From Candidatus Moranbacteria bacterium CG23_combo_of_CG06-09_8_20_14_all_35_22 (GTDB taxonomy: Bacteria; Patescibacteriota; Minisyncoccia; Moranbacterales; UBA2206): a stretch of DNA of 8,915 nt. The stretch spans positions 1 through 8,915 of the forward strand of contig PCRW01000077.1 in the NCBI GenBank assembly GCA_002772115.1, read 5' to 3'. Position numbers and translations under genes: made by a program. Below the pieces are notes generated by a model. The model saw only the letters and a program-made list of their open reading frames with translations. It ran no database searches and was not told the DNA's origin. Positions 1 through 6,079 of this stretch are shown here, piece after piece; positions within the stretch are counted from its first letter, which is position 1, and every line of letters begins with the position of its first letter.

Positions 1-10
1 CCCAAATACT

Positions 11-78
11 TAACCTTACCAACTAAATTCAGATAATTTAGAATGTTTTAATTTGTCTGAATTTAGTGGATAAAGTTA
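11..78. repeat. Long imperfect inverted repeat downstream of the surface-protein gene
   Basis: The arms 11-43 and 46-78 pair around a two-base centre (TG). Counting base by base, 27 of 33 positions are Watson-Crick pairs, including an uninterrupted 12-bp core in which 22-33 (ACTAAATTCAGA) matches 56-67 (TCTGAATTTAGT). It begins 11 bases past the stop codon of the gene at 89-982, so the minus-strand transcript would fold into a long hairpin there. No U-run follows, so a classical intrinsic terminator is not supported. It may be a palindromic repeat or miniature mobile element, or a 3'-end processing or stabilising structure. Confidence 0.7.
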
Positions 79-88
79 GTTTCGTAAT

Positions 89-982
89 TCAAAGTAAAAT
101 ATAAAAAAATTGTCGTCGCTCAAAATTTTCCCCCACAGGTTTATCGGACAAATATCCTCCTTCGGTCATCAATCCGTTATAAGTTAAAAAGGCAGTATTA
201 TTACTATTATCTGCTGAAACTTCTACTTTATAGGTTCCATTTAAAGAATAATCATTTAGAATAGCAGCATAACTTCCATCATTTGGCATATAATCTGGAG
301 CTTTTCCATCATCCCTAAAAAGCAGTGGTATAATTGTGCCATCCGGAGATTTAATGGTGCCATACACCTTAGCGCCAGCAATAGGTAAATCTTTTTGTAA
401 CACTGCATTCACAAGAATCGGCGAAGGATATTGAACAATGTTTCCAGTCATATTTTCGATAGAAAGTGCATATGAAATAAATTTGCCTTTACCACTGATA
501 TCAGAAGTAATTTTTACATCGTCATAATGTTTACCAGATTTTAAAAACACCAAGACTTTCCATATTCCCGACACATAATCATCAGCTAAATTAACCTTGA
601 AACCATAATATCCCGCATTTCCCTTGCTAAGATCACTTGGGTATATTGACGATAAAGGTTGCTCTATACCATTAGTATCTATTACTTTAATTTTAAAATC
701 ATTTTTAAAATCATTGATATCTATCTCTTTTGAAAACATCAAAAGACAATCAAGCTGTGTTAAAGTAGAATCCACTAAAAAGGGAAATTCTAAGTAGGCT
801 TTATCTGAATTGTTATTAGTTGGAATAGGTTTATTAATAGGAGGCGCTGTTGGACTATTGTTTGAGCTTGATATCTTATTGGGCAATGTATTTTTCTTTA
901 TTTTACTTTTATATTCCCAAATAAATATTCCTGCAGTAAAGATAAGGATAATTATAATAGCTAATAATATTTTTTTATTCAT
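89..982 (-). CDS. Membrane-anchored extracellular protein with Ig-like beta-sandwich domain, function unknown
   Basis: This 297-aa protein has a short basic N-terminus (MNKK), one hydrophobic segment at about residues 5-22, a charged stop (EYKSKIKK), then a Pro/Asn/Ser-rich low-complexity linker at about 33-60. That fits an N-terminally anchored protein with an exported body. Residues about 185-270 resemble Ig-like or choice-of-anchor-X type domains: a strand ending in VNAVLQ, then SPDG, then RDDGKAPDYMPNDGSY and GTYKVEV, matching the usual DDG..D...NDG.Y pattern with a following GxYxVxV strand. The region 60-180 looks beta-rich but I do not recognise it. The start is ATG at 982 with no clear Shine-Dalgarno; the stop is TGA. 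It follows the exporter genes but is separated from them by a GC-rich hairpin cluster, so a functional link is only a guess. No catalytic motif is visible; adhesion or a structural surface role is possible. Confidence 0.75.
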   Translation of the reverse strand: MNKKILLAIIIILIFTAGIFIWEYKSKIKKNTLPNKISSSNNSPTAPPINKPIPTNNNSDKAYLEFPFLVDSTLTQLDCLLMFSKEIDINDFKNDFKIKVIDTNGIEQPLSSIYPSDLSKGNAGYYGFKVNLADDYVSGIWKVLVFLKSGKHYDDVKITSDISGKGKFISYALSIENMTGNIVQYPSPILVNAVLQKDLPIAGAKVYGTIKSPDGTIIPLLFRDDGKAPDYMPNDGSYAAILNDYSLNGTYKVEVSADNSNNTAFLTYNGLMTEGGYLSDKPVGENFERRQFFYILL

Positions 983-1059
983 TTTTTTTGTTTTAATGAT
1001 TTAGTTTAAATTTTAATGAAAGAAATTATGTGCATTATATTTTATTTTTCCTCCTCTCC

Positions 1060-1118
1060 CTCTGGAAGACCTGCCTGCCGGTAGGCAGGGATGTCACGAT
1101 GTAATCATCGGGGCAGAG
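1060..1118. repeat. GC-rich multi-hairpin palindromic element
   Basis: Two hairpins lie inside a possible closing stem. Hairpin one, 1070-1089, is CCTGCCT/AGGCAGG around GCCGGT and is nearly a perfect 20-base palindrome. Hairpin two, 1097-1110, is CGATG/CATCG with a four-base loop. The outer pieces CTCTG (1060-1064) and CAGAG (1114-1118) are complementary, which would give a three-way-junction shape. Its high G+C contrasts sharply with the AT-rich genes beside it. Palindromes of the CCTGCC..GGCAGG type recur between genes in CPR genomes in my recollection, so a dispersed REP-like element is the best reading. Confidence 0.65.
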
Positions 1119-1158
1119 AAAGCTTTAGAATTTGATACCAACATTGCCCTCTCCCCAA

Positions 1159-1182
1159 CCCTCTCCCGATTACGGGCGAGGG
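1159..1182. repeat. GC-rich REP-like hairpin just downstream of the ABC ATPase gene
   Basis: CCCTCTCCCG (1159-1168) pairs with CGGGCGAGGG (1173-1182) around ATTA, nine of ten pairs being Watson-Crick. It starts 11 bases beyond the ATPase stop codon on the minus strand. A second pyrimidine-rich copy, CCCTCTCCCC at 1148-1157, sits beside it. Such CCCTCTCCC repeats with a complementary arm are a common REP-like pattern in bacterial genomes. It might act as a transcript 3' end, but no U-run follows on the minus strand. Confidence 0.6.
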
Positions 1183-1193
1183 GGTAAAATTCT

Positions 1194-1913
1194 CTACTTT
1201 AGTATTTCTTCCGTCCCATCCGCAATCCTTCTATTTTTCACCGGATCATCAGCCACAATTTCTCCGTCTTTCATATAGATGATTCTTTTAGCGTGTTCGG
1301 CGGTATAGGTTTCATGAGTGACCAAAATTATTGTTCGTCCCATATTATTAAGATCCTGCAAAATTTTCATCACTTGCAATCCTGATTTTGAATCTAAGTT
1401 TCCCGTTGGTTCATCGGCAAAAATAATTTCCGGATCATTGACCAAAGCGCGTGCAATCGCCACTCTTTGCTTTTCTCCGCCAGACAATTGATTGGAAAGA
1501 TATTTTTCCCTGTGTTCCATTCCGACTGATTTCAAAGCTTGTAATACTTTATTTTTATTTTTTCCATCCGGAGTTGCATCATAAAGAAGTGGCAATTCTA
1601 CATTTTCAAAAACCGAAGTGCGCGGAAGAAGATTGAATGACTGAAAAACAAAACCAATTTTTTTATTGCGAAAATTAGCTAGGGTATCATCATCAAATTC
1701 AACTGTGTCCCGGCCATCAAAAAAATATTTTCCTTCCGTTGGTCGATCCAAAAGGCCAAGGACTTGCATCAAAGTTGATTTCCCGCTTCCGCTCGGCCCC
1801 ATAATCGACAAGAATTCTCCTTTTTCCACCGAAAAATTCGCCTTGCAAAGCGCCGGCGTTTTCACCCCCTCATTTTCATAAGTCTTGCAAAGATTTTGGA
1901 TTTGAATAAGCAT
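1194..1913 (-). CDS. ABC transporter ATP-binding protein, MacB/LolD/FtsE type
   Basis: This is a complete ABC ATPase that hydrolyses ATP at the inner face of the membrane to drive an FtsX-like permease. Counted from the ATG at 1913 it is 239 aa, a normal length for the family. It has Walker A GPSGSGKST (39-47), Q-loop Q91 in FVFQSFNLLP, signature LSGGE (143-147), Walker B IIFADEP with D167 and catalytic E168, the D-loop GNLDS, and H-loop H200 in LVTHE. The phrase FNLLPRTSVFENVELPL is characteristic of the MacB/LolD group. An upstream in-frame GTG at 1925 would add four residues; I prefer the ATG because MLIQIQNL matches the usual N-terminus. Neither start has a clear Shine-Dalgarno. The adaptor gene lies 48 bases upstream. 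The expected permease does not follow; a hairpin cluster does. Family assignment is secure, transported substrate unknown. Confidence 0.93.
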   Translation of the reverse strand: MLIQIQNLCKTYENEGVKTPALCKANFSVEKGEFLSIMGPSGSGKSTLMQVLGLLDRPTEGKYFFDGRDTVEFDDDTLANFRNKKIGFVFQSFNLLPRTSVFENVELPLLYDATPDGKNKNKVLQALKSVGMEHREKYLSNQLSGGEKQRVAIARALVNDPEIIFADEPTGNLDSKSGLQVMKILQDLNNMGRTIILVTHETYTAEHAKRIIYMKDGEIVADDPVKNRRIADGTEEILK

Positions 1914-1932
1914 ATTCAGAACCACTGATTAG

Positions 1933-1957
1933 CACATGAACTCACTGATTTCATGTG
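1933..1957. repeat. Hairpin in the adaptor-ATPase spacer
   Basis: CACATGAA (1933-1940) pairs perfectly with TTCATGTG (1950-1957) around a nine-base loop. An eight-base direct repeat CACTGATT occurs at 1923-1930 and 1943-1950, one copy overlapping the loop. On the minus strand the hairpin begins four bases after the adaptor stop and ends about 20 bases before the ATPase ATG. It could tune differential expression inside the operon or be a small repeat remnant; there is no U-run to support termination. Confidence 0.55.
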
Positions 1958-1961
1958 AAAT

Positions 1962-2444
1962 TTATTTCTCACTAGAAATTACTACCACTTTTTCTCCGCC
2001 TTTCAATCCAGAAACAACTTCCACTATTCCGTCATCACCCTTGAGGCCGGTTTGCACATTTATTCGCTCCACTGCGTTTTCTGCTTTCAAAACTTCCACA
2101 TAATCTTGATCTCCATCATTTTTTACCGCACGATAGGGAATCATTACGACATTATCTTTTTGGAATGTATTAATATCCGCATCGGCGCTCATACCAATTT
2201 TCAATCGCTCATCTAGCTTGGCTAATTTTATTTTTATTTTATAATAAACCACATCAGAAATAACCGTCGAAGCCGGCTCGATTTCAAAAATTTCTCCTTC
2301 CAAATTTTCATCACTTGGCAAAGCATCAAAAGTTATTTTGGCAGATTGTCCAAGTTTTACATCCACAATATCTGACTCTGGAACATCCAATTGAACAAAT
2401 GGTTCGCCTAAGCTAGAAACAGTCAAAACAGACGCATTCGCCAC
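1962..2444 (-). CDS. C-terminal half of a HlyD/AcrA-family periplasmic adaptor (frameshifted)
   Basis: These 160 residues hold the beta-barrel and membrane-proximal parts of an RND/ABC-exporter adaptor (MacA/HlyD class). The opening SVLTVSSLGEPFVQLDVPESD and VKLGQSAKITFDAL are typical barrel strands, as is the GEIFEIEPAS stretch. MIPYRAVKND and the end, INVQTGLKGDDGIVEVVSGLKGGEKVV, are typical of the C-terminal membrane-proximal domain. The frame is -1 relative to the N-terminal half at 2456-2959. Adding one A to the seven-A tract would join the two into one protein of about 332 aa, normal for the family. As it stands, this half begins at a GTG (2444-2442) preceded by AGGAG (2457-2453) at an eight-base spacing, so independent translation is possible, though this piece lacks the signal anchor and hairpin needed for a working adaptor. 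Confidence 0.85.
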   Translation of the reverse strand: MANASVLTVSSLGEPFVQLDVPESDIVDVKLGQSAKITFDALPSDENLEGEIFEIEPASTVISDVVYYKIKIKLAKLDERLKIGMSADADINTFQKDNVVMIPYRAVKNDGDQDYVEVLKAENAVERINVQTGLKGDDGIVEVVSGLKGGEKVVVISSEK

Positions 2445-2473
2445 AGCGTTTTCTCCTAATTCAATATTTTTTT
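2442..2473 (-). other. Frameshift site with A7 tract, stop codon, SD-like AGGAG and GTG
   Basis: On the minus strand, ACG is followed by seven A (2473-2467). The zero frame then reads ATA TTG AAT TAG and stops at 2458-2456. The -1 frame reads AAT ATT GAA TTA GGA, that is N-I-E-L-G-E-N-A-V, exactly what HlyD proteins carry after SPxDGxVTK. AGGAG overlaps the stop codon and lies eight bases before GTG. The arrangement fits a one-base homopolymer deletion or sequencing error, transcriptional or ribosomal slippage, or reinitiation. Confidence 0.75.
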
Positions 2474-2959
2474 CGTCACAATGCCGTCCAGCGGAGAATA
2501 AAGCGTTGTTTCTCTTATTTGCGCAAGAATAATTTGCACCGCTTCCTCGGCTTTTTTTATCTGCGCTCTCTGGGCATCCTCTTGAAAATCATTATAGGTT
2601 TCATCTCTTTTTTTTATATCCCGCAAAGTTTTTTTCTGCACTTCCACTTCATAATTAGCTTTAGAAAGTTCGTCATTCAATGTCCCCTTATCAATAGTTG
2701 CGATCACTTGACCTTTTTTCACAACATCCCCCACTTCCACCAGCATAGAATTTATTCGCCCACTTAGTTTGAACGACAAATCTGCCTGAATTTCCGGCAC
2801 AATTTCTCCTGTGGCTGAAACTGTTTTGGCAATTGTCCCGACTTTCGCCATTTCCGTTGTATAATCAATTTTCACCAGCCGAGTTTTCCAATAATAAATT
2901 CCACTAATAATTAAAATTATTAGAGCCAAAATTACATAAGTCTTTTTCTTTTTGAACAT
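2456..2959 (-). CDS. N-terminal half of a HlyD/AcrA-family periplasmic adaptor (frameshifted)
   Basis: The 167 visible residues start with a KKKK basic patch and a membrane anchor at about 8-25. Next comes the first lipoyl-like half (GEIVPEIQADLSFKLSGRI, then VEVGDVVKKGQVIATID, about 51-90). A short charged helical hairpin follows (about 91-150), then the second lipoyl half, TTLYSPLDGIVTKK (151-164). The reading frame then runs into ILN-stop, where the family continues with a NIELGE-like stretch and a beta-barrel; those parts are encoded in the -1 frame at 1962-2444. Intact, it would link an ABC ATPase/permease to the outer envelope or extracytoplasmic space; in an organism without a classical outer membrane its partner is unclear. 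The ATG at 2959 has only a weak purine stretch upstream. The ATPase gene follows, as expected for a MacAB-like operon. Confidence 0.88.
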   Translation of the reverse strand: MFKKKKTYVILALIILIISGIYYWKTRLVKIDYTTEMAKVGTIAKTVSATGEIVPEIQADLSFKLSGRINSMLVEVGDVVKKGQVIATIDKGTLNDELSKANYEVEVQKKTLRDIKKRDETYNDFQEDAQRAQIKKAEEAVQIILAQIRETTLYSPLDGIVTKKILN

Positions 2960-3100
2960 ATCTTTAAATAATTTTTAATTTTTGAATTTTTAATTTTATA
3001 AATAAATTATAATTTTTAACTTTTAAAATCATTCTTTCTTGTTTAAAAATTAAGATTTAAGAAATTATTTAAAAATTATAAAATTGGAAATTTAAAAATT
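2960..3100. other. AT-rich spacer with direct repeats; possible promoter of the exporter genes
   Basis: This 141-base spacer contains almost only A and T. It carries a 13-base direct repeat, AATTTTTAATTTT, at 2970-2982 and 2985-2997, and many short imperfect inverted repeats. A TATAAT hexamer occurs on the minus strand at 3011-3006 and another at 3080-3075, but no convincing -35 box stands at the right distance from either. A promoter for the exporter genes is likely to lie here by position, because the preceding gene ends at 3101 and the next starts at 2959, but I cannot place it. Confidence 0.4.
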
Positions 3101-3532
3101 TTACAGCAAGTTTCCTTGCTTCTCCTTTGCATCTAGCGCCTCATTCACCAAAGCATCCGCGACAGAGTTTTCCTCTCTCGGTATATGCTTAAATATAACA
3201 TTTTTGAAGTCCAACATCAAATTCCAAATTTCAATGAAATTCTTCTGCACATTTTCGTCTTTGATTTTATACTCATGATTCATTTGTTTCACAATTAGCT
3301 CGCTGTCTAAATTGCATTCAATTTCATATTGTTTAGTTTTATCTTTGCCTAAAAGTTGTTTCAATTTTTTGAGGCCATATATCAAAGCTGAATATTCCGC
3401 CACATTGTTGGTCGTCTCGCCAATATATTCCCCAAATTTTTTGTCCAGGGTTTCCACATAAATTCCAATTCCTGCTGGTCCAGGATTGCCCCGCGAACCA
3501 CCATCAGTAAACATCACGATTTTTTCTGACAT
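3101..3532 (-). CDS. rnhA: Ribonuclease HI family protein
   Basis: This 143-aa protein is a compact RNase H fold enzyme that cleaves the RNA strand of RNA:DNA hybrids such as R-loops and Okazaki primers, in the cytoplasm. The catalytic carboxylates are all visible: D10 in FTDGGSRGNPGPAG, E46 in TNNVAEYSAL, D76 in NLDSELI, and D126 in ENSVADALVN. H116 (KHIPRE) is nearby. The TDGG.RGNPGPAG and TNNVAEY..L wording is that of the archaeal-like/short bacterial RNase HI group rather than E. coli RnhA, and there is no basic hybrid-binding extension at the N-terminus. The ATG at 3532 is nine bases after the stop of the HAD gene, without a clear Shine-Dalgarno of its own, so it is probably co-transcribed and translationally coupled. 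Confidence 0.92.
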   Translation of the reverse strand: MSEKIVMFTDGGSRGNPGPAGIGIYVETLDKKFGEYIGETTNNVAEYSALIYGLKKLKQLLGKDKTKQYEIECNLDSELIVKQMNHEYKIKDENVQKNFIEIWNLMLDFKNVIFKHIPREENSVADALVNEALDAKEKQGNLL

Positions 3533-3541
3533 AATTTTATA

Positions 3542-4174
3542 TTATTTAAGACTTACGCATTTTAATAATTCACTTAAATTATCCAATAAATAATCTGGCT
3601 GATATTTTTCCAAAATTTCTCGAGAATTAAATCCCCAAGAAACAGCCACGGCCTTAATGCCACTTTTTTTAGCCGCCTCAATGTCTCGCGTTTCGTCCCC
3701 AACGCCAAACACTTCGCTATTTTTGTGATCATACTTTTTCAAAATTTTTCGCATAAATCTACTCTTGGAAAACAATCCACATCCGCCATAAACAAAATCA
3801 AATACTGCTAAATTATGTTTTTTCAAAAAATAATCAATGTTTTCCTGAGAATTAGAAGTCAAAAGCGAAAGCGAATAACCTCTTTTTTTCAATTCCATCA
3901 AAATATTTTCTACTTCCGGAAAAAATTCCACGCTGTCAATTTGTCGACCAAATTCTTTTCTGGCAGAACGAATCACGAAAGGCATTTTCCAAAAAGATAT
4001 TTGCCATTCCTTGAGAAGCTCCAAAGAAGAAAGATCTCGTAGGCACGGAATTTCTTCGGGCGATACTTTTTTAAGATTATATTTTTGAGAAATATTATTA
4101 AAAGCCGAAATCGCATACCAAAAAGAATCCACTAGAGTCCCATCAAAATCAAAAATTATTATTTTATTTTCCAT
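3542..4174 (-). CDS. HAD-superfamily phosphatase, phosphoglycolate phosphatase-like
   Basis: This 210-aa cytoplasmic HAD subfamily IA hydrolase has all four motifs: DFDGT (9-13) with nucleophile D9 and acid/base D11; T106 in LLTSNS; K137 in FSKSRF; and GDETRDIEAAKK (159-170) with metal-binding D160 and D164. A helical cap of about residues 15-85 lies between motifs I and II, giving the C1 cap of phosphoglycolate phosphatase/beta-phosphoglucomutase relatives. The stretch GDETRDIEAAKKSG followed by AVSWGF is the form usual in Gph/PpaX-like phosphatases, so a small phosphate ester such as 2-phosphoglycolate, or pyrophosphate, is a plausible substrate, but specificity cannot be read from sequence. 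The ATG at 4174 has the best Shine-Dalgarno in the window. The downstream rnhA gene is nine bases away. Pairing with DNA-repair genes would suit clean-up of 2-phosphoglycolate from damaged DNA ends, which is inference. Confidence 0.9.
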   Translation of the reverse strand: MENKIIIFDFDGTLVDSFWYAISAFNNISQKYNLKKVSPEEIPCLRDLSSLELLKEWQISFWKMPFVIRSARKEFGRQIDSVEFFPEVENILMELKKRGYSLSLLTSNSQENIDYFLKKHNLAVFDFVYGGCGLFSKSRFMRKILKKYDHKNSEVFGVGDETRDIEAAKKSGIKAVAVSWGFNSREILEKYQPDYLLDNLSELLKCVSLK

Positions 4175-4183
4175 AAAAATTAT

Positions 4184-4189
4184 CTCCTT
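4184..4189 (-). promoter_or_regulatory. Shine-Dalgarno AAGGAG of the HAD phosphatase gene
   Basis: The minus strand reads AAGGAG followed by nine bases and ATG at 4174. It is the only strong, well-placed ribosome-binding site before an annotated start in the window; the other genes have weak or no such sequence. It fixes the start of the HAD gene and lies just outside the large inverted repeat at 4203-4347. Confidence 0.8.
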
Positions 4190-4202
4190 ACCATCCTTTA
4201 GA

Positions 4203-4347
4203 GATTAAGGTTTTATTTTGTAAAAAATTCCTGTTTGAGAAAGTTTATTTTCTCTAAAATTGTTTAGTGTCCGCCGTCGGTTGTCTAAATAATTTTAGTT
4301 AGAAAATAAGTTTTCGAGTTAATTTTTTTCAAAATAAAAACTTAATC
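4203..4347. repeat. Large inverted repeat (about 64-base arms) overlapping the recJ stop codon
   Basis: Arm one is 4203-4267, arm two 4285-4347, and the 17-base centre (TGTCCGCCGTCGGTTGT) is GC-rich. Read as reverse complements the arms share GATTAAG, TTTTATTTTG, AAAAAATT, TTATTTTCT, CTAAAATT and TTTAG in the same order. The differences are single mismatches, a short divergent patch near 4230-4240, and a two-base gap. Conservation over such length is well beyond chance even in AT-rich DNA. The outer GATTAAG of arm two contains the recJ stop codon. No protein is encoded. It resembles a foldback or MITE-like element, or a large structured 3' region of recJ. Confidence 0.8.
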
Positions 4348-6066
4348 GACTCTCAAATCAATCAAATTCAACTGTATCTTTTTATTCCCACTCCATTCAT
4401 CCTCTTGGATATTGAAAACCATTTCTATTTTATCATCCTTTTTCAAATCGGGAAATTTTTCGACCAAAGAAAAACCAATGGCATCAAAAATTTTTGGACT
4501 ACCAGAATCGCTCATTAAAGACAATTTCCAATGTTTGCTTCCGTTACCCACAATTTTCAAATCACTAATAACTACACTCTTGGCCAAAAAAACCGGCTCC
4601 TCATTACCATTTCCAAACGGTTCCATTTTTTTGAGCTCCGAGACAAATTCCCAATTGATGTCATCCAGTGTTATCTCACAATCAACCTTGATAGCAGGCA
4701 TAATTTCTTTCCCAGCCAATTCTTTTTCAATAAGGAGCGACATTTTTTCATAAAATTTTTCAATATTTTCTTGTTTTATCGTCACGCCCGCCGCTTGCGA
4801 ATGTCCACCAAACCGAAAAAGTAAATCCGAACATTTGCCAAGCATTTCAATAATATTTATTTCTGAAATACTGCGAAGTGAACCGACAAATTCATTTTCT
4901 TGCCGTTGCAAAATCACACTGGGCTTTTGAAATTCTTCCGTTATCTTGCCAGCTACTAATCCCAAAATTCCCACCGGCCAATTCGGATTTTCAGCAAAAA
5001 TAAATTTCTTATCCTTAAAAGAATTATTTACCAAAACTTGAATTTCTCGAAAAATTTCGGCTGTTATTTTTTGTCTTTTTTGATTATTACTTTCCACTTC
5101 CAACGCCATTTCTCGAGCTAACAACGGATTTTTTTCGATGAGAAGATTGTACGCGACATTAGCATGATCCATTCGACCAGCTGCGTTGATTCTCGGCGCA
5201 ACTTGATAGGCCACTTTTTGCGTATCCGGAATTTTATCTTCTGAAATATCAATTCTACCCACTTTGAATATTTCTAAAAACCCCGCTCTTTTGGTTTTCG
5301 AAAGCACAATTAATCCGTACTTAACCAGAGTTCTGTTTTCTCCTAACAATGATACGCAATCAGCGATTGTTCCTAAAGCTAATAAATCCAAAGACCATTT
5401 CAATTGATCCTCTTTCTCCGGAGATATTTTTTTATAAAGTGCTTGAGCTAATTTGAAAGCCACTCCTACTCCCGCCATTTCTCTAAAAACAAATCCTGAA
5501 TTGGGAATATTTGGATTGATAATCGCATAAGCTTCTGGCAGAATTTCCGGCGCGTGATGATGATCGGTGATGATCACATCAATTCCTCTTTTATTCGCTT
5601 CCTTAACTTCCTTAATATTTGTTATTCCGCAATCGACTGTGATGATAAGTTTGACATTATTTTCAAAAAGATAGTTGATTGATTTTTCATTCATCCCATA
5701 GCCTTCCAACTGGCGATCGGGAATATAGCAAATGACATCTTTGAATCCTAAATTTAAAAGAGTCTCGTAAAGCAGTGCGGATGCCGACACGCCATCCGCA
5801 TCATAATCGCCAAAGATTGCAATTTTCTCTCCGCCAGCTAGTGAATTATCTCTAGCTGTTTTTATTCTTTCTACCGCTCTTTTCATTCCGGAAATTTGAA
5901 ATGGATCGCTCAAATCTTTTTCGTAATCAAAATTGAAATATTTTTCAATTTCTTCCAACTTTTCCAACCTGCGATTTTGGAGAAGTTGCAAAATAATCGG
6001 ATTATATTTTTCCAATAATTCCGTTGAGATATTTTCTTTTTTTTCTTTTATTTTCCAATTTGTCAT
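4342..6066 (-). CDS. recJ: Single-stranded-DNA-specific 5'-3' exonuclease RecJ
   Basis: RecJ degrades single-stranded DNA 5' to 3' with Mn/Mg in recombination, mismatch and base-excision repair. At 574 aa it is of normal length for bacterial RecJ. The DHH domain shows FGDYDADGVSA (85-95) with D87, D89 and D91; TVDCGI with D145; DHHH (168-171); and IADCVSL with D236. The linker PRINAAGRM (291-299) follows. The DHHA1 domain has GGHSQAAG (420-427), the substrate-binding motif. The C-terminal OB-fold begins near ELKKMEPFGNGNEEPVF (477-493). All metal ligands are present, so it should be active. The ATG at 6066 has no evident Shine-Dalgarno but a hairpin lies just upstream (6080-6101). The 3' end runs into the large inverted repeat, so its terminal codons double as part of that palindrome. 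Confidence 0.97.
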   Translation of the reverse strand: MTNWKIKEKKENISTELLEKYNPIILQLLQNRRLEKLEEIEKYFNFDYEKDLSDPFQISGMKRAVERIKTARDNSLAGGEKIAIFGDYDADGVSASALLYETLLNLGFKDVICYIPDRQLEGYGMNEKSINYLFENNVKLIITVDCGITNIKEVKEANKRGIDVIITDHHHAPEILPEAYAIINPNIPNSGFVFREMAGVGVAFKLAQALYKKISPEKEDQLKWSLDLLALGTIADCVSLLGENRTLVKYGLIVLSKTKRAGFLEIFKVGRIDISEDKIPDTQKVAYQVAPRINAAGRMDHANVAYNLLIEKNPLLAREMALEVESNNQKRQKITAEIFREIQVLVNNSFKDKKFIFAENPNWPVGILGLVAGKITEEFQKPSVILQRQENEFVGSLRSISEINIIEMLGKCSDLLFRFGGHSQAAGVTIKQENIEKFYEKMSLLIEKELAGKEIMPAIKVDCEITLDDINWEFVSELKKMEPFGNGNEEPVFLAKSVVISDLKIVGNGSKHWKLSLMSDSGSPKIFDAIGFSLVEKFPDLKKDDKIEMVFNIQEDEWSGNKKIQLNLIDLRVD

Positions 6067-6079
6067 AACTTAAATTAAA

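Noticed and set aside
11..78. Intrinsic terminator interpretation of the palindrome
   Set aside because: The stem is A/T-rich and the minus-strand sequence after it (AAGTATTTGGG) has no U-run.
89..91. Alternative genetic code with UGA recoded, as in some CPR lineages
   Set aside because: The surface-protein gene ends naturally at TGA and the other proteins are of full family length without needing UGA read as an amino acid.
810..1004. Short plus-strand frame encoding a hydrophobic peptide
   Set aside because: It mirrors the membrane anchor and linker of the surface-protein gene; antisense of an A/T-rich anchor codes for Ile/Leu/Phe by default.
1159..1182. Classical intrinsic terminator for the ATPase gene
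   Set aside because: The hairpin is strong, but the following minus-strand bases are TTGGGGAGAG, not a U-run; a REP-like repeat fits better.
4412..4824. Two overlapping plus-strand open frames opposite the 3' part of recJ
   Set aside because: They lie antisense to a conserved RecJ DHHA1/OB region, have no family motifs, and overlap each other in different frames.
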